Part shown: positions 41,668-49,287 of the stretch, piece by piece
How the letters are laid out: each line of letters starts with the position of its first letter
Position numbering within the stretch: the first letter of the stretch is position 1
Source: JBBRHQ01 sp963738305
GTDB taxonomy: Bacteria; Actinomycetota; Thermoleophilia; Solirubrobacterales; 70-9
Length of the DNA: 64,000 nucleotides
NCBI GenBank assembly: GCA_963738305.1
Contig: CAVTVU010000011.1
Coordinates: 124,001 to 188,000 of the forward strand
Direction: 5' to 3'
Notes under the pieces: generated by a model
Seen by the model: only the letters and a program-made list of their open reading frames with translations
What the model was told of the DNA's origin: nothing
Database searches by the model: none
Translations under genes and position numbers: made by a program

Positions 41668-42276
41668 TCAGAGGCGGACCAGCGCCAGCCAGATCTCGCT
41701 CAACGTCTGCACCGCGACCTCCACCGTGACCCGCGGCTCGCGCCCGAAGGAGTCGAGCAGGTAGGCCTCACTCATCACGGTCATCGCCTCGGCCGTCTCG
41801 CCGAGGTCGGCGAGCGGCGCCGCGCCGCGGTCCTGGGCCTCGCTCAGGTAGCGGCGGTTGAGCTCGGTGAAGCGCCGCCGCATCGCCGCGTGGCCGCGGG
41901 CGAGCTCCTCATCGCTCCTCGCCGCCTCGGCGACGGCGCGAAGCAGGGGGCCGTGGCGGCGATAGACCTCCGACGCCGGTTCGATCGCGCGGCGGATCGC
42001 GGCGATCTCGTCGCCGGGCGTGACCTCCTCGAGCGGCGGCTGCGCCTCGTAGAGCTCCTCGATCGCCTCCTGGCTGACCCGGGTCAGCAGGTCGCCGAGG
42101 TCGTCGAAGTGGCGGTAGAAGATCGTCCGCCCCAGCCCGGCGGCGCGCATCACCTCGTCGACGCTGAGGTCGGCGTAGGAGCGGCGGCGGATCAGGTCGG
42201 TCGCGGCGCCGACGATCCTGGCCCTCACCTCCTGCCTGGTGCGCCGGGTTTGGTCGCGGTTCGTCGCGGTCGCCAC
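41668..42276 (-). CDS. TetR-family transcriptional regulator
   Basis: A 202-residue TetR regulator. The HTH is within RARIVGAATDLIRRRSYADL and SVDEVMRAAGLGRTIFYRHF (residues about 18-60). The ligand domain is variable, with VYRRHGPLLRAVAEAARSDE. GTG 42276 lies 8 nt past TATGCT. It is divergent from the sulfatase, and a TTGACA promoter with a partial inverted repeat lies between them, so it may control the sulfatase together with its own DUF1330/dehalogenase operon. Confidence 0.88.
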   Translation of the reverse strand: MATATNRDQTRRTRQEVRARIVGAATDLIRRRSYADLSVDEVMRAAGLGRTIFYRHFDDLGDLLTRVSQEAIEELYEAQPPLEEVTPGDEIAAIRRAIEPASEVYRRHGPLLRAVAEAARSDEELARGHAAMRRRFTELNRRYLSEAQDRGAAPLADLGETAEAMTVMSEAYLLDSFGREPRVTVEVAVQTLSEIWLALVRL

Positions 42277-42284
42277 GGCAGAAG

Positions 42285-42290
42285 AGCATA
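42285..42290 (-). promoter_or_regulatory. -10-like TATGCT, leaderless start of the tetR gene
   Basis: TATGCT on the minus strand ends 8 nt before GTG 42276. Confidence 0.45.
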
Positions 42291-42296
42291 GAGGAG

Positions 42297-42325
42297 TTGA
42301 CACCGTGTGACACAGAGCGTTAAGG
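42297..42325 (+). promoter_or_regulatory. Sulfatase promoter with possible TetR operator
   Basis: TTGACA (42297-42302), a 17-nt spacer and TTAAGG (42320-42325) form a good vegetative promoter. The spacer start contains ACAC-C-GTGT and a TGACAC direct repeat, plausible sites for the divergent TetR protein. Confidence 0.55.
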
Positions 42326-42408
42326 TGGTGCCCACCCGCGAAAGCGACTTTTTGGGCGAACGGGTGTTGTGGCGGAGGAGTGTTCCCGGCGAGGCGAGGA
42401 GGCATGAG

Positions 42409-44016
42409 GTGAGCAAGAAGGCAGGACGCGGCTCGATCGTGGCCCTGGCGATCTCGCTGTTGGCGATCGCAGTGGTCGTCTCGCCCGCGCAGGCCCGCAA
42501 GGCGGGGACCGGGAAGCGGCCGAACATCCTCGTGGTGATGACCGACGACGAGGCGCTCTCCGACGTCGCTCACATGCCGCACGTCCGCAAGCTGCTCGCC
42601 GACCGCGGGACGAGCTTCTCCAACGCGGTCGACTCCTTCCCCCTCTGCTGCCCCGCCCGCGCGACCTTCATCACCGGCCAGTACGCCCACAACCACGGCG
42701 TTGCCGGGAACTTCTACCCGTACGGCTGGTACGGGATGAAGCATCGCCGCAACATCCTCCCCGCCTGGATGCAGAAGGCCGGCTACCGGACCGCCCTGAT
42801 CGGCAAGTGGCTGAACGGATACGGGGCCAAGGACGCCCACGGGGAGATCCCCCACGGCTTCGACATCTGGCGCGGTCTCCTCGACGTCTCGGCCTACGAC
42901 TACTTCAACTTCGTCATGAACATCAACGGCAAGCTTCACATCTGGGGTGACAAGGACTTCGCTCGCGACCTGGTCAAGTTCGCCAAGATCGAGGTAACCC
43001 CTGGCGATCGCACGATCGCCGACGTGCTCGCCTGGGCCCACTCCATCTTTATGCCCGGCGACTTCGGCTCGGAGAAGACGAAGGACTACTCGCCGGATGT
43101 GACTGGCGCCACCGCCGAGCGGATCGTCCGTCGCCAGAGCCGCTCGCGCAAGCCATTCTTCGTCTGGTGGTCGCCGGCAGCCCCGCACCGCGAGGACGTG
43201 GCGACGACCATCCTCGGCCGGCCCGGAGCCGATCCCCGTCCGGCCCCTCGCTACAAGGAGCGCTCCGGGAAGTTCGTGCTCCCCCGCCCCCCGTCGTTCA
43301 ACTACAGCGACCCGGCCGACCCCGACAGCCTCGTCGCCAAGCTCCCGAGCATGACCGATGCCCAGATCCACCAGCTGGAGCTCGACTACCAGGGCCGCCT
43401 CGGATCGCTGCTCGCGGTCGACGATCACGTCGCCAAGCTGGTGCGGATCCTGAAGCGCACCCATCAGTACCGCAACACGCTGATCGTCTTCGTCTCCGAC
43501 AACGGCTGGGTGCAGGGCCAGCACCGCATCCAGGGCGACAAGTTCACTCCCTACGAGGAGTCGATCCACGTGCCCTTCATCCTCAGCGGGCCGGGGATCC
43601 CGAAGCACCGGACGATCAGCAAGCAGGTCTCCAACATCGACTTCGCGAGCACCCTGCTCGACGCCGCCGGTGCTCGGCCGGGTCGGGTGCAGGACGGGAT
43701 CTCCCTGCTGCCGGTGACGCGCCACCCGGGCCGTGCACCGAAACGGGCCATCGAGCTGGAGGCGACCGCCCCGCTGTTCGCCGCCGATGGCTTCCCGATG
43801 GCCTACGACAAGCCCTACACAGGGGTGCGCACCAACCGCTACAAGTACGTGGTCTGGAGCTACGGCGCGAAGGAGCTCTATGACCTGCGCAAGGACCCCT
43901 ACGAGATGCACAACCGGATCGACGACCCCGGCTACGCCTCGATCCGCGCCCGCCTCGCGGGCAAGCTGGCCAAGCTCCGCGACTGTCGCGGAACCGGCTG
44001 CATGATCGCCCCGTGA
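42409..44016 (+). CDS. Secreted formylglycine-dependent sulfatase
   Basis: A 535-residue sulfatase. The signal peptide is GSIVALAISLLAIAVVVSPA, ending QARKAG. The mature domain has PNILVVMTDDEALSD (metal Asp pair, 46-47) and the modification site CCPARATFITGQ, where Cys80 should be converted to formylglycine in the C-x-P-x-R context. GKWLNGYG, WWSPAAPHREDV and VFVSDNGWVQGQHR complete the active site. It removes sulfate esters outside the cell; the substrate is open. GTG 42409 follows AGGAGG at 6 nt. No formylglycine-generating enzyme is in this window. Confidence 0.9.
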   Translation: MSKKAGRGSIVALAISLLAIAVVVSPAQARKAGTGKRPNILVVMTDDEALSDVAHMPHVRKLLADRGTSFSNAVDSFPLCCPARATFITGQYAHNHGVAGNFYPYGWYGMKHRRNILPAWMQKAGYRTALIGKWLNGYGAKDAHGEIPHGFDIWRGLLDVSAYDYFNFVMNINGKLHIWGDKDFARDLVKFAKIEVTPGDRTIADVLAWAHSIFMPGDFGSEKTKDYSPDVTGATAERIVRRQSRSRKPFFVWWSPAAPHREDVATTILGRPGADPRPAPRYKERSGKFVLPRPPSFNYSDPADPDSLVAKLPSMTDAQIHQLELDYQGRLGSLLAVDDHVAKLVRILKRTHQYRNTLIVFVSDNGWVQGQHRIQGDKFTPYEESIHVPFILSGPGIPKHRTISKQVSNIDFASTLLDAAGARPGRVQDGISLLPVTRHPGRAPKRAIELEATAPLFAADGFPMAYDKPYTGVRTNRYKYVVWSYGAKELYDLRKDPYEMHNRIDDPGYASIRARLAGKLAKLRDCRGTGCMIAP

Positions 44017-44247
44017 GGTTCTAGTTCCCGCGCGGTGTTAGCGCGGGCAGGGCTCACCATACGCTCCGTCCGCGCGTACGCCGGGTTCCATGAACGGACC
44101 TGGCGGCTATGGCAACCGAAAACGTCCCAACGAACCCGATCGCCGACGTTGCTCTACCTGCTCGAAGTGCCCGCGGCTGCGAGGAGGGGCCGGCCAGCGA
44201 AGCCGCCGCAAATAGGTTCAGATGCCCGCGCGGTGTTAGCGCGGGCA
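44016..44247. repeat. Two copies of a 34-nt hairpin repeat
   Basis: Units at 44016-44049 and 44214-44247 share AGGTTC, then an identical 23-nt hairpin block whose arms are CCCGCGC and GCGCGGG around GGTGTTA. In the second copy the arms lengthen to 9 bp. The first unit begins at the sulfatase stop codon. The 164 nt between them hold no gene I can recognise, and 44248-44335 is likewise non-coding. Confidence 0.75.
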
Positions 44248-44335
44248 CATGCATGTAAGGCCGCGAGCGGCCGCGAGATGTCCCTGGTGACGAAGCGCTC
44301 AAGGTCACGCCCGCCGGGCCGATATTCCCGGTGAG

Positions 44336-44617
44336 ATGGAATACGGCATCGAGGCCACTGGCAAGAATCATCAGGTTCCGGTCACGCATCCCCAGCGGGT
44401 GGCGATCGAGACCGGCGATCAGCGGATCGTCGGCGAGGTGATGCTGCCCAGCGAGGGCTACCGGACGCGCTTCTCGGACCTCCTCAACCGCCAGGACACG
44501 CCGTTCGTGCCGGTGGTCAACGCGGAGATCTCCTCGCTCCATGACGAGCGCGTTGACGTGCGGCCCTTCATCGTGGTCGGCCGGGACCACATCCGAGTCG
44601 CCTACGAGCTGAGCTGA
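44336..44617 (+). CDS. Small conserved protein of unknown function (DUF6812-like)
   Basis: A 93-residue protein. VAIETGDQRIVGEVMLPSEG, YRTRFSDLLNRQDTPFVPVV and NAEISSLHDERVDVRPFIVV then GRDHIRVAYELS have a strand-rich layout resembling short actinobacterial proteins grouped as DUF6812. No function is known. ATG 44336 has GGTGAG directly upstream and a GATATT hexamer about 9 nt away. It is convergent with the phosphotriesterase-like gene, 9 nt apart. Confidence 0.6.
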   Translation: MEYGIEATGKNHQVPVTHPQRVAIETGDQRIVGEVMLPSEGYRTRFSDLLNRQDTPFVPVVNAEISSLHDERVDVRPFIVVGRDHIRVAYELS

Positions 44618-44626
44618 GCCTCGCGG

Positions 44627-45571
44627 TCAGGCGCCGAGCCAGCGGGCCGGGTTCTCGGTCAGCATCGTCTCGATCGCCGAATCGGGAACGCCGGCCTGCC
44701 GCAGCGCCGGCAGCGCACCCTCCCAGAGGAAGGCCATATGCCAGTTCGGGACCAGAGATCTCATCTCCGCCGGGAACCAGTCGAAGGCTGCGACCGAGTC
44801 CTGCGAGATCGTCATCCGCTCGGTGTGGCCGCGCTCGCAGAGCTCCGCGACGGTCGCGTTCCGCTGCTCGGTCGGCAGGATGATGTCGAGGCCGTAGCGG
44901 TCCATGCCGATGAAGGGCCCACGCGCCAGCAGCTCCTCGATGTATGTGAGGTCGTCGGTGTCGCCGGTGTGGGCTATCTGCACCTTCCAGGGATCGACGC
45001 CCTCGGAATCGAAGACGTCCATGATCTCCAGCCCGCGCCGGGTGGCCGCGTGCGAGTGGGCCATGATCGGCCGCCCGGTCCGGAGGCTCGCCCGAGCGGC
45101 GGCCCGGAGGACCTTTTCGATGTGCTCGGTGACACCGGGCTCGTCGACCGCGCACTTGAGGAACGCGGCCTTGACCTCGGTCCCCTGGATCCCGACCTCG
45201 ATGTCGTGGACGAACGCGTCCGCGAGGTAGTCGATGTCGCGGTTGGCCAGATGCTGGGGCAGGAAGGTGTACTGCGCCCCGTAGACCCCGGTGCACATGA
45301 CCAGCTGGATCCCGGTTTCAGCGACCACTTCGCGGGCGAGCCCGACGTCTCGGCCGAGGTCCATGCAGGCGGGGTCGATGATCGTCTTCACCCCATGATC
45401 CATCGCCCGCCGCACCTCGGCGATCGCCGCCTCCCGCTCCGCCTCGGGGTCGTAGAGGTGGGGGAACTGCTCGCGGACGGCCTCCGAGCTGGAGCGCAGG
45501 TGCTCGTGCGCCAGGGTGAGGCCCAGCTCTCCCCCGTCGACCGGCCCCGAGACCGTCTCGATCATCGCCAC
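44627..45571 (-). CDS. Phosphotriesterase-like lactonase/hydrolase
   Basis: A 314-residue amidohydrolase-fold enzyme of the PTE/PLL/Php group. LGLTLAHEHL supplies the HxH metal pair, VKAAFLKCAVDE the bridging Lys expected to be carboxylated, IMAHSHAATRRGLEIMDVF and VQIAHTGDTDDLTYIEELLA the two later His ligands, and MTISQDSVAAFDWF the Asp. Relatives hydrolyse lactones, phosphotriesters or phosphorylated sugar lactones. GTG 45571 (the ATG two codons later is also possible) is 6 nt past TAGGAT. Confidence 0.87.
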   Translation of the reverse strand: MAMIETVSGPVDGGELGLTLAHEHLRSSSEAVREQFPHLYDPEAEREAAIAEVRRAMDHGVKTIIDPACMDLGRDVGLAREVVAETGIQLVMCTGVYGAQYTFLPQHLANRDIDYLADAFVHDIEVGIQGTEVKAAFLKCAVDEPGVTEHIEKVLRAAARASLRTGRPIMAHSHAATRRGLEIMDVFDSEGVDPWKVQIAHTGDTDDLTYIEELLARGPFIGMDRYGLDIILPTEQRNATVAELCERGHTERMTISQDSVAAFDWFPAEMRSLVPNWHMAFLWEGALPALRQAGVPDSAIETMLTENPARWLGA

Positions 45572-45577
45572 TGCTCG

Positions 45578-45583
45578 ATCCTA
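45578..45583 (-). promoter_or_regulatory. -10-like TAGGAT, leaderless start of the PTE-like gene
   Basis: TAGGAT on the minus strand ends 6 nt before GTG 45571. Confidence 0.45.
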
Positions 45584-45617
45584 TTGAGCGGCCGCCGGCT
45601 CTGGCCGCATCTGCGGA

Positions 45618-46801
45618 CTACGGCTTGCCGCGGGTGATCTTCGCCAAGCCATACCAGGCCGGCTTCGCCTGGCCATTCGTCGTGAACAAGCCTGAGCTGG
45701 AGCAGTAGAAGCAGGCGTCGGGCTTGCTGTCGTCGTCCCAGGAGAACCAGTATGTCCTGGCGATCCTCCAGCGGCGCTGGTGGGCGATCAGCATTCTGTA
45801 GGCGTCGACCAGATGTTTCCGCTGTCCCTGCAGTCCCTTGTTGAAGCCGTCCGTAAGGTTGTTCCCCGACCCCCAGCCGAACTCGGTCAACCACAGCGGA
45901 GTGCGCCCATCCCGTGCCTTCTTCATAACCGAACGCATCTTGAGGATCATGATTCGCAAATCCGGGATCTCGTTGACGTAGGGATGTAGGGCAACCGCGT
46001 CGAAGCTGGACTTGATGCCCTTGACCTTATAAAGACGCTTGAGGAAGTTGACCGCGGAGAGGGTCTTGGGCAGCCACCGCCGGCCATAGAGCCCGCCGAC
46101 GACCACGGCCGCGCCAGGATCGGCCGCCTTGATTGCCTTGCTCGAGAGCTTCAGAAGTCTCCCATACTCAGGCACGGAGACGTGATCGGCGAAATAAATG
46201 GAGTCTTCCTCGTTCCAGATCTGCCAGGCCCGGATTGGCAGGTACGGCAGAGTCGGATGGAGCTTCCAGAACTGGCCATGCGGACCGTAGCGCTTGACCG
46301 CCTTGCGTAGAAAGGCCGCAAAAACGGCTCGTTGCGCCGCGGTGTGGATCGGGAGCGTTCTGAAATCCGGGTCCAGCCAGGAAGGCGTCGACCAGACAAA
46401 CGGCAGGACGTTGATGCCGGCCTGCGCGGCCAGGGCAACCTGGATGTCGAAGTAGCCCCAATTCGGCGGACTCCCGAAGCTCGGCCACACATAGTTCCAG
46501 CTAAGCAGTGCGCGGTATGAGCGGATGCCGCCCCGCTTCATCCGGGCGAACTCCGCCGGCGTTGGGATGCCGGTGTTCGGGCTGATCCCGAAGAATCGAG
46601 ACGGGAGCTTGTGCTTCTTGCTGCGGTGCTGCTGCGCTTGTGCTTCTTGCCGTGCCCAGCCGCTGGAACGGCCCCGGGCGCGATCGCGGCTCCCCCGATG
46701 CCGATCGCCAGCAGGCAGAGCACCACGCCCAGCCCGAGGAGTCTGGGGTTGCGCCGGGGCGCGGATCCCGAAGGGACCGATTTGCCTCCTGCCAGGAGCA
46801 T
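45618..46801 (-). CDS. Secreted clan-A-type glycoside hydrolase (GH39/GH5-like; one frameshift)
   Basis: The N-terminus at ATG 46801 has a basic region and the membrane/signal segment LLGLGVVLCLLAIGIGGAAI. After a single-base shift near 46625 the catalytic barrel follows: FFGISPNTGIPTPAEFARMK, WNYVWPSFGSPPNWGYFDIQ, IRAWQIWNEEDSIYF with the acid/base Glu after Asn, FDAVALHPYVNEIPDLRIMI, and PLWLTEFGWGSGNN with the nucleophile Glu. A Cys pair (DACFYC) lies near the C-terminus. It resembles the hydrolase at the far end of this locus (61885-63078). Substrate unknown; probably acts on the locus's own glycan. Confidence 0.82.
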
Positions 46802-46809
46802 CCCGCCAA

Positions 46810-46815
46810 ATCCTA
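46810..46815 (-). promoter_or_regulatory. -10-like TAGGAT before the glycoside hydrolase gene
   Basis: TAGGAT on the minus strand ends 8 nt before ATG 46801. Confidence 0.4.
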
Positions 46816-46990
46816 CCCAGGTGTCCGCGAATCAACCATGGCGGCCGCGGGACGCGACGTCGCTGTTTATGCCTCACCCCCGAGGGGTAGCGCCCCGAAC
46901 ACGCCCTACGGAAGTGCCGAAACTCAGTAGCCAGTTGGATGGTCAGCTAGGGTGGCGACAGGAATGCGGCTTCGGCTCGTTCTTTAACTG

Positions 46991-47051
46991 AGCCCGGCAG
47001 ACACCTAGCCCGGCAGACGACTGAAGAGGAATTGCCGCCCCCGAGGGCGGC
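46991..47051. repeat. Tandem 16-bp repeat and small hairpin before the glycan locus
   Basis: AGCCCGGCAGACACCT (46991-47006) is followed directly by AGCCCGGCAGACGACT (47007-47022). Next comes a 7-bp hairpin, GCCGCCC (47034-47040) with GGGCGGC (47045-47051), just ahead of the first glycosyltransferase. This may be a regulator site and an mRNA leader hairpin. The rest of 46816-47068 shows nothing else. Confidence 0.45.
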
Positions 47052-47068
47052 GCTGCCAGCCGACAACC

Positions 47069-47899
47069 TTGGCGAGAGAGGTTCCCATCGCAGAAGCGTC
47101 TCCATTCCCACAGAGCAGCGAAGCGGTGGCCAACGCGGCTGCCGAGCTGACCGCCGTCGCCGGCGGCGGTGCGCCCGGCGCGCGCGCGCGCCCGATGGGC
47201 TCTCCGCCGGTCAGCGTGATCATCCCTGCTCTCGACGAGGCCGAGAACCTCCCCCACGTCCTGCCCAAGGTCCCTGCCTGGGTCGACGAGGTGATCCTCG
47301 TCGATGATCACTCCAGCGACGAGACCGTCGCGGTCGCGCAGGCGCTGCGCCCGGACATCCGCATCGTCCCCAATCTCCGGAAGCCGGGGAAGGGAAACGC
47401 GCTGCGGACCGGATGGGAGGCGGCGACCGGCGAGATCATCGTTCAGGTCGACGCCGACGGCTCCGAGGACCCGGCCGAGATCCACGCCTTCGTCGGCATC
47501 CTCCTGGCGGGCGCCGACTACGCCAAGGGGTCGCGGTTCATCCCGGGCGGCGGGACGACCGACATGACGGGCTTGCGAAAGGCGGGCAACCGGGTCTTCG
47601 TTTGGATGGTCAGGGTGCTTTTTGGAGCCAGGTTCACCGATCTCTGTTACGGCTACAACGGCTTTTGGAAGCGGGTCGTGCCAAGGCTCCAGATCGACGC
47701 CGATGGCTTTGAGGTCGAGGCGATGCTAAACATCAGGGCGGTGCGAGAGGGATTGCGGATCGCGGAGGTGCCCAGTTTCGAGGCAGAGCGTGTCCATGGG
47801 GAGGGCCGACTGGTGACCTTCCCTGACGGTTGGCGCGTGTTGCGCACGATCGCGAGGGAGTGGCGAGCCGCCAAGCGCGAGCGAAGGACGGCCAACTGA
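47069..47899 (+). CDS. Family 2 glycosyltransferase (DPM1-like)
   Basis: A 276-residue GT-A protein. VSVIIPALDEAENLPHVLPK, EVILVDDHSSDETVAVAQAL and IIVQVDADGSEDPAEIHAFV (the DxD metal site) match polyprenyl-phosphate mannosyl/glucosyltransferases; FTDLCYGYNGFWKRVVPRLQ and DGFEVEAMLNIRAVREGLRI follow. No C-terminal membrane helices are present. The TTG at 47069 gives a 42-residue low-complexity N-terminal tail; ATG 47195 is an alternative. It opens the plus-strand glycan operon, and its stop overlaps the epimerase start (TGATG). Confidence 0.87.
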   Translation: MAREVPIAEASPFPQSSEAVANAAAELTAVAGGGAPGARARPMGSPPVSVIIPALDEAENLPHVLPKVPAWVDEVILVDDHSSDETVAVAQALRPDIRIVPNLRKPGKGNALRTGWEAATGEIIVQVDADGSEDPAEIHAFVGILLAGADYAKGSRFIPGGGTTDMTGLRKAGNRVFVWMVRVLFGARFTDLCYGYNGFWKRVVPRLQIDADGFEVEAMLNIRAVREGLRIAEVPSFEAERVHGEGRLVTFPDGWRVLRTIAREWRAAKRERRTAN

Positions 47900-49212
47900 T
47901 GACTATCGATCGAAACGGCGAGGCGATGAACGGCAACGGGCACGGCACCCAGCCGGGGAAGAAGCGCAAGGTCCTGGTGGTGATGGGGACCAGGCCCGGC
48001 GCGATCAAGATGTCGCCCGTGGTGCGCGCCCTCGAGCAGCGCCCCGAGTTCGACGTGCGGCTCTGCGCCACGGCGCAGCACCGCGAGCTGCTCGACCAGG
48101 TGATGATGACCTTCCAGCTGAAGCCCGACTACGACTTGGACATCATGGTCCACGGTCAATCGCTGACCGGGATCGCCCGCTCGGTGATGAAGGGCGTCGA
48201 GGGAGTGATCCAGCAGGAGCGCCCGGAGTGGGTCCTGGTCCAGGGCGACACCACCACCTCGATGTCGGCGAGCCTGGCCGCCTTCCACGAGGGAGTGCGC
48301 CTTGGTCACGTCGAGGCCGGCCTGAGGACCCAGCAGATCCACTCGCCGTTCCCGGAGGAGGGCAACCGCCGGATCACCTCGTCGATCGCGGAGATCCACT
48401 TCGCGCCGACCGAGTGGGCAGCGGAGAACCTCCGTCGCGAGGGAACCTCCGCAGACGCGGTCGTGGTCACCGGCAACACCGTGATCGACGCGCTCCACCA
48501 GATGGCCAAGATTCCCTTCGACCATCACGCGGCGGGGCTGGCGCACCTGGCTCCCAACGGCGAGCGCCTCGTGCTCGTCACGGCCCACCGCCGCGAGAAC
48601 CTCGGCGCCCCGATGGAGCAGGTCTGCGATGGGCTGAGAGAGGCAGCAGAGAGCCACCCCGACACCCATTTCGCCTGCCCGGTCCACCTCAATCCACGGG
48701 CCCGCACCCCCTTTTTCCGCAGCCTCTCCGGGCTGCCGAACGTCAGCCTGCTGCCGCCCTTGGACTACCCCTCGCTGGTCTGGATCCTCAACAAGAGCCA
48801 CTTCGTCGTCACCGATTCCGGCGGTCTCCAGGAGGAGGCCGCCGGCCTCGGCAAGCCGGTTCTGGTCATGCGCGAGTGGACCGAGCGTCCCGAAGGAGTT
48901 CACGCCGGCATCGCCAGGCTGATCGGCACCGCGAAGGAGAGCGTGTTCAACTCGATCGACGCCCTGCTGACCAGCGATGGGTCCTACCAGATGATGGCCT
49001 CGGCCGACTCGATCTACGGGGACGGGAAGGCGGCGCCACGGATCGCCGCCGCTCTCGTCGATCACTCGCCGCTGCCACCCGACCGGGAGGTGGTCCACAT
49101 GGAGTCGATGTCGGCTTCGCTGGGGATCGACCTCCTGACACGGCGGTTCCGCAGCTCCAGCCCGAACGACGCGCCGGCGCCCGAAAGGTCGCCCGACAGG
49201 TCTTCGCCCTGA
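47899..49212 (+). CDS. wecB: UDP-N-acetylglucosamine 2-epimerase (non-hydrolysing)
   Basis: A 437-residue GT-B-fold epimerase. VLVVMGTRPGAIKMSPVVRA opens the fold, followed by LCATAQHRELLDQVMMTFQL, GVRLGHVEAGLRTQQIHSPF and PEEGNRRITS with the catalytic acidic residues and His, LVLVTAHRRENLG, and VVTDSGGLQEEAAGLGKPVL. It should interconvert UDP-GlcNAc and UDP-ManNAc, supplying ManNAc or derivatives to the glycan. The C-terminal 40 residues are Ser/Pro/Arg-rich. ATG 47899 overlaps the preceding stop. Confidence 0.92.
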   Translation: MTIDRNGEAMNGNGHGTQPGKKRKVLVVMGTRPGAIKMSPVVRALEQRPEFDVRLCATAQHRELLDQVMMTFQLKPDYDLDIMVHGQSLTGIARSVMKGVEGVIQQERPEWVLVQGDTTTSMSASLAAFHEGVRLGHVEAGLRTQQIHSPFPEEGNRRITSSIAEIHFAPTEWAAENLRREGTSADAVVVTGNTVIDALHQMAKIPFDHHAAGLAHLAPNGERLVLVTAHRRENLGAPMEQVCDGLREAAESHPDTHFACPVHLNPRARTPFFRSLSGLPNVSLLPPLDYPSLVWILNKSHFVVTDSGGLQEEAAGLGKPVLVMREWTERPEGVHAGIARLIGTAKESVFNSIDALLTSDGSYQMMASADSIYGDGKAAPRIAAALVDHSPLPPDREVVHMESMSASLGIDLLTRRFRSSSPNDAPAPERSPDRSSP

Positions 49213-49287
49213 CGGGGCAGGGCGCAACCGGACAGGTGATGCAGGGAAGGGGCCAGGCCCCCGGACTCGGCCGAAGCCGAAACCGCC

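Noticed and set aside
44050..44213. RNA gene between the two hairpin repeats
   Set aside because: No cloverleaf, terminator or known small-RNA feature could be found in the 164 nt.
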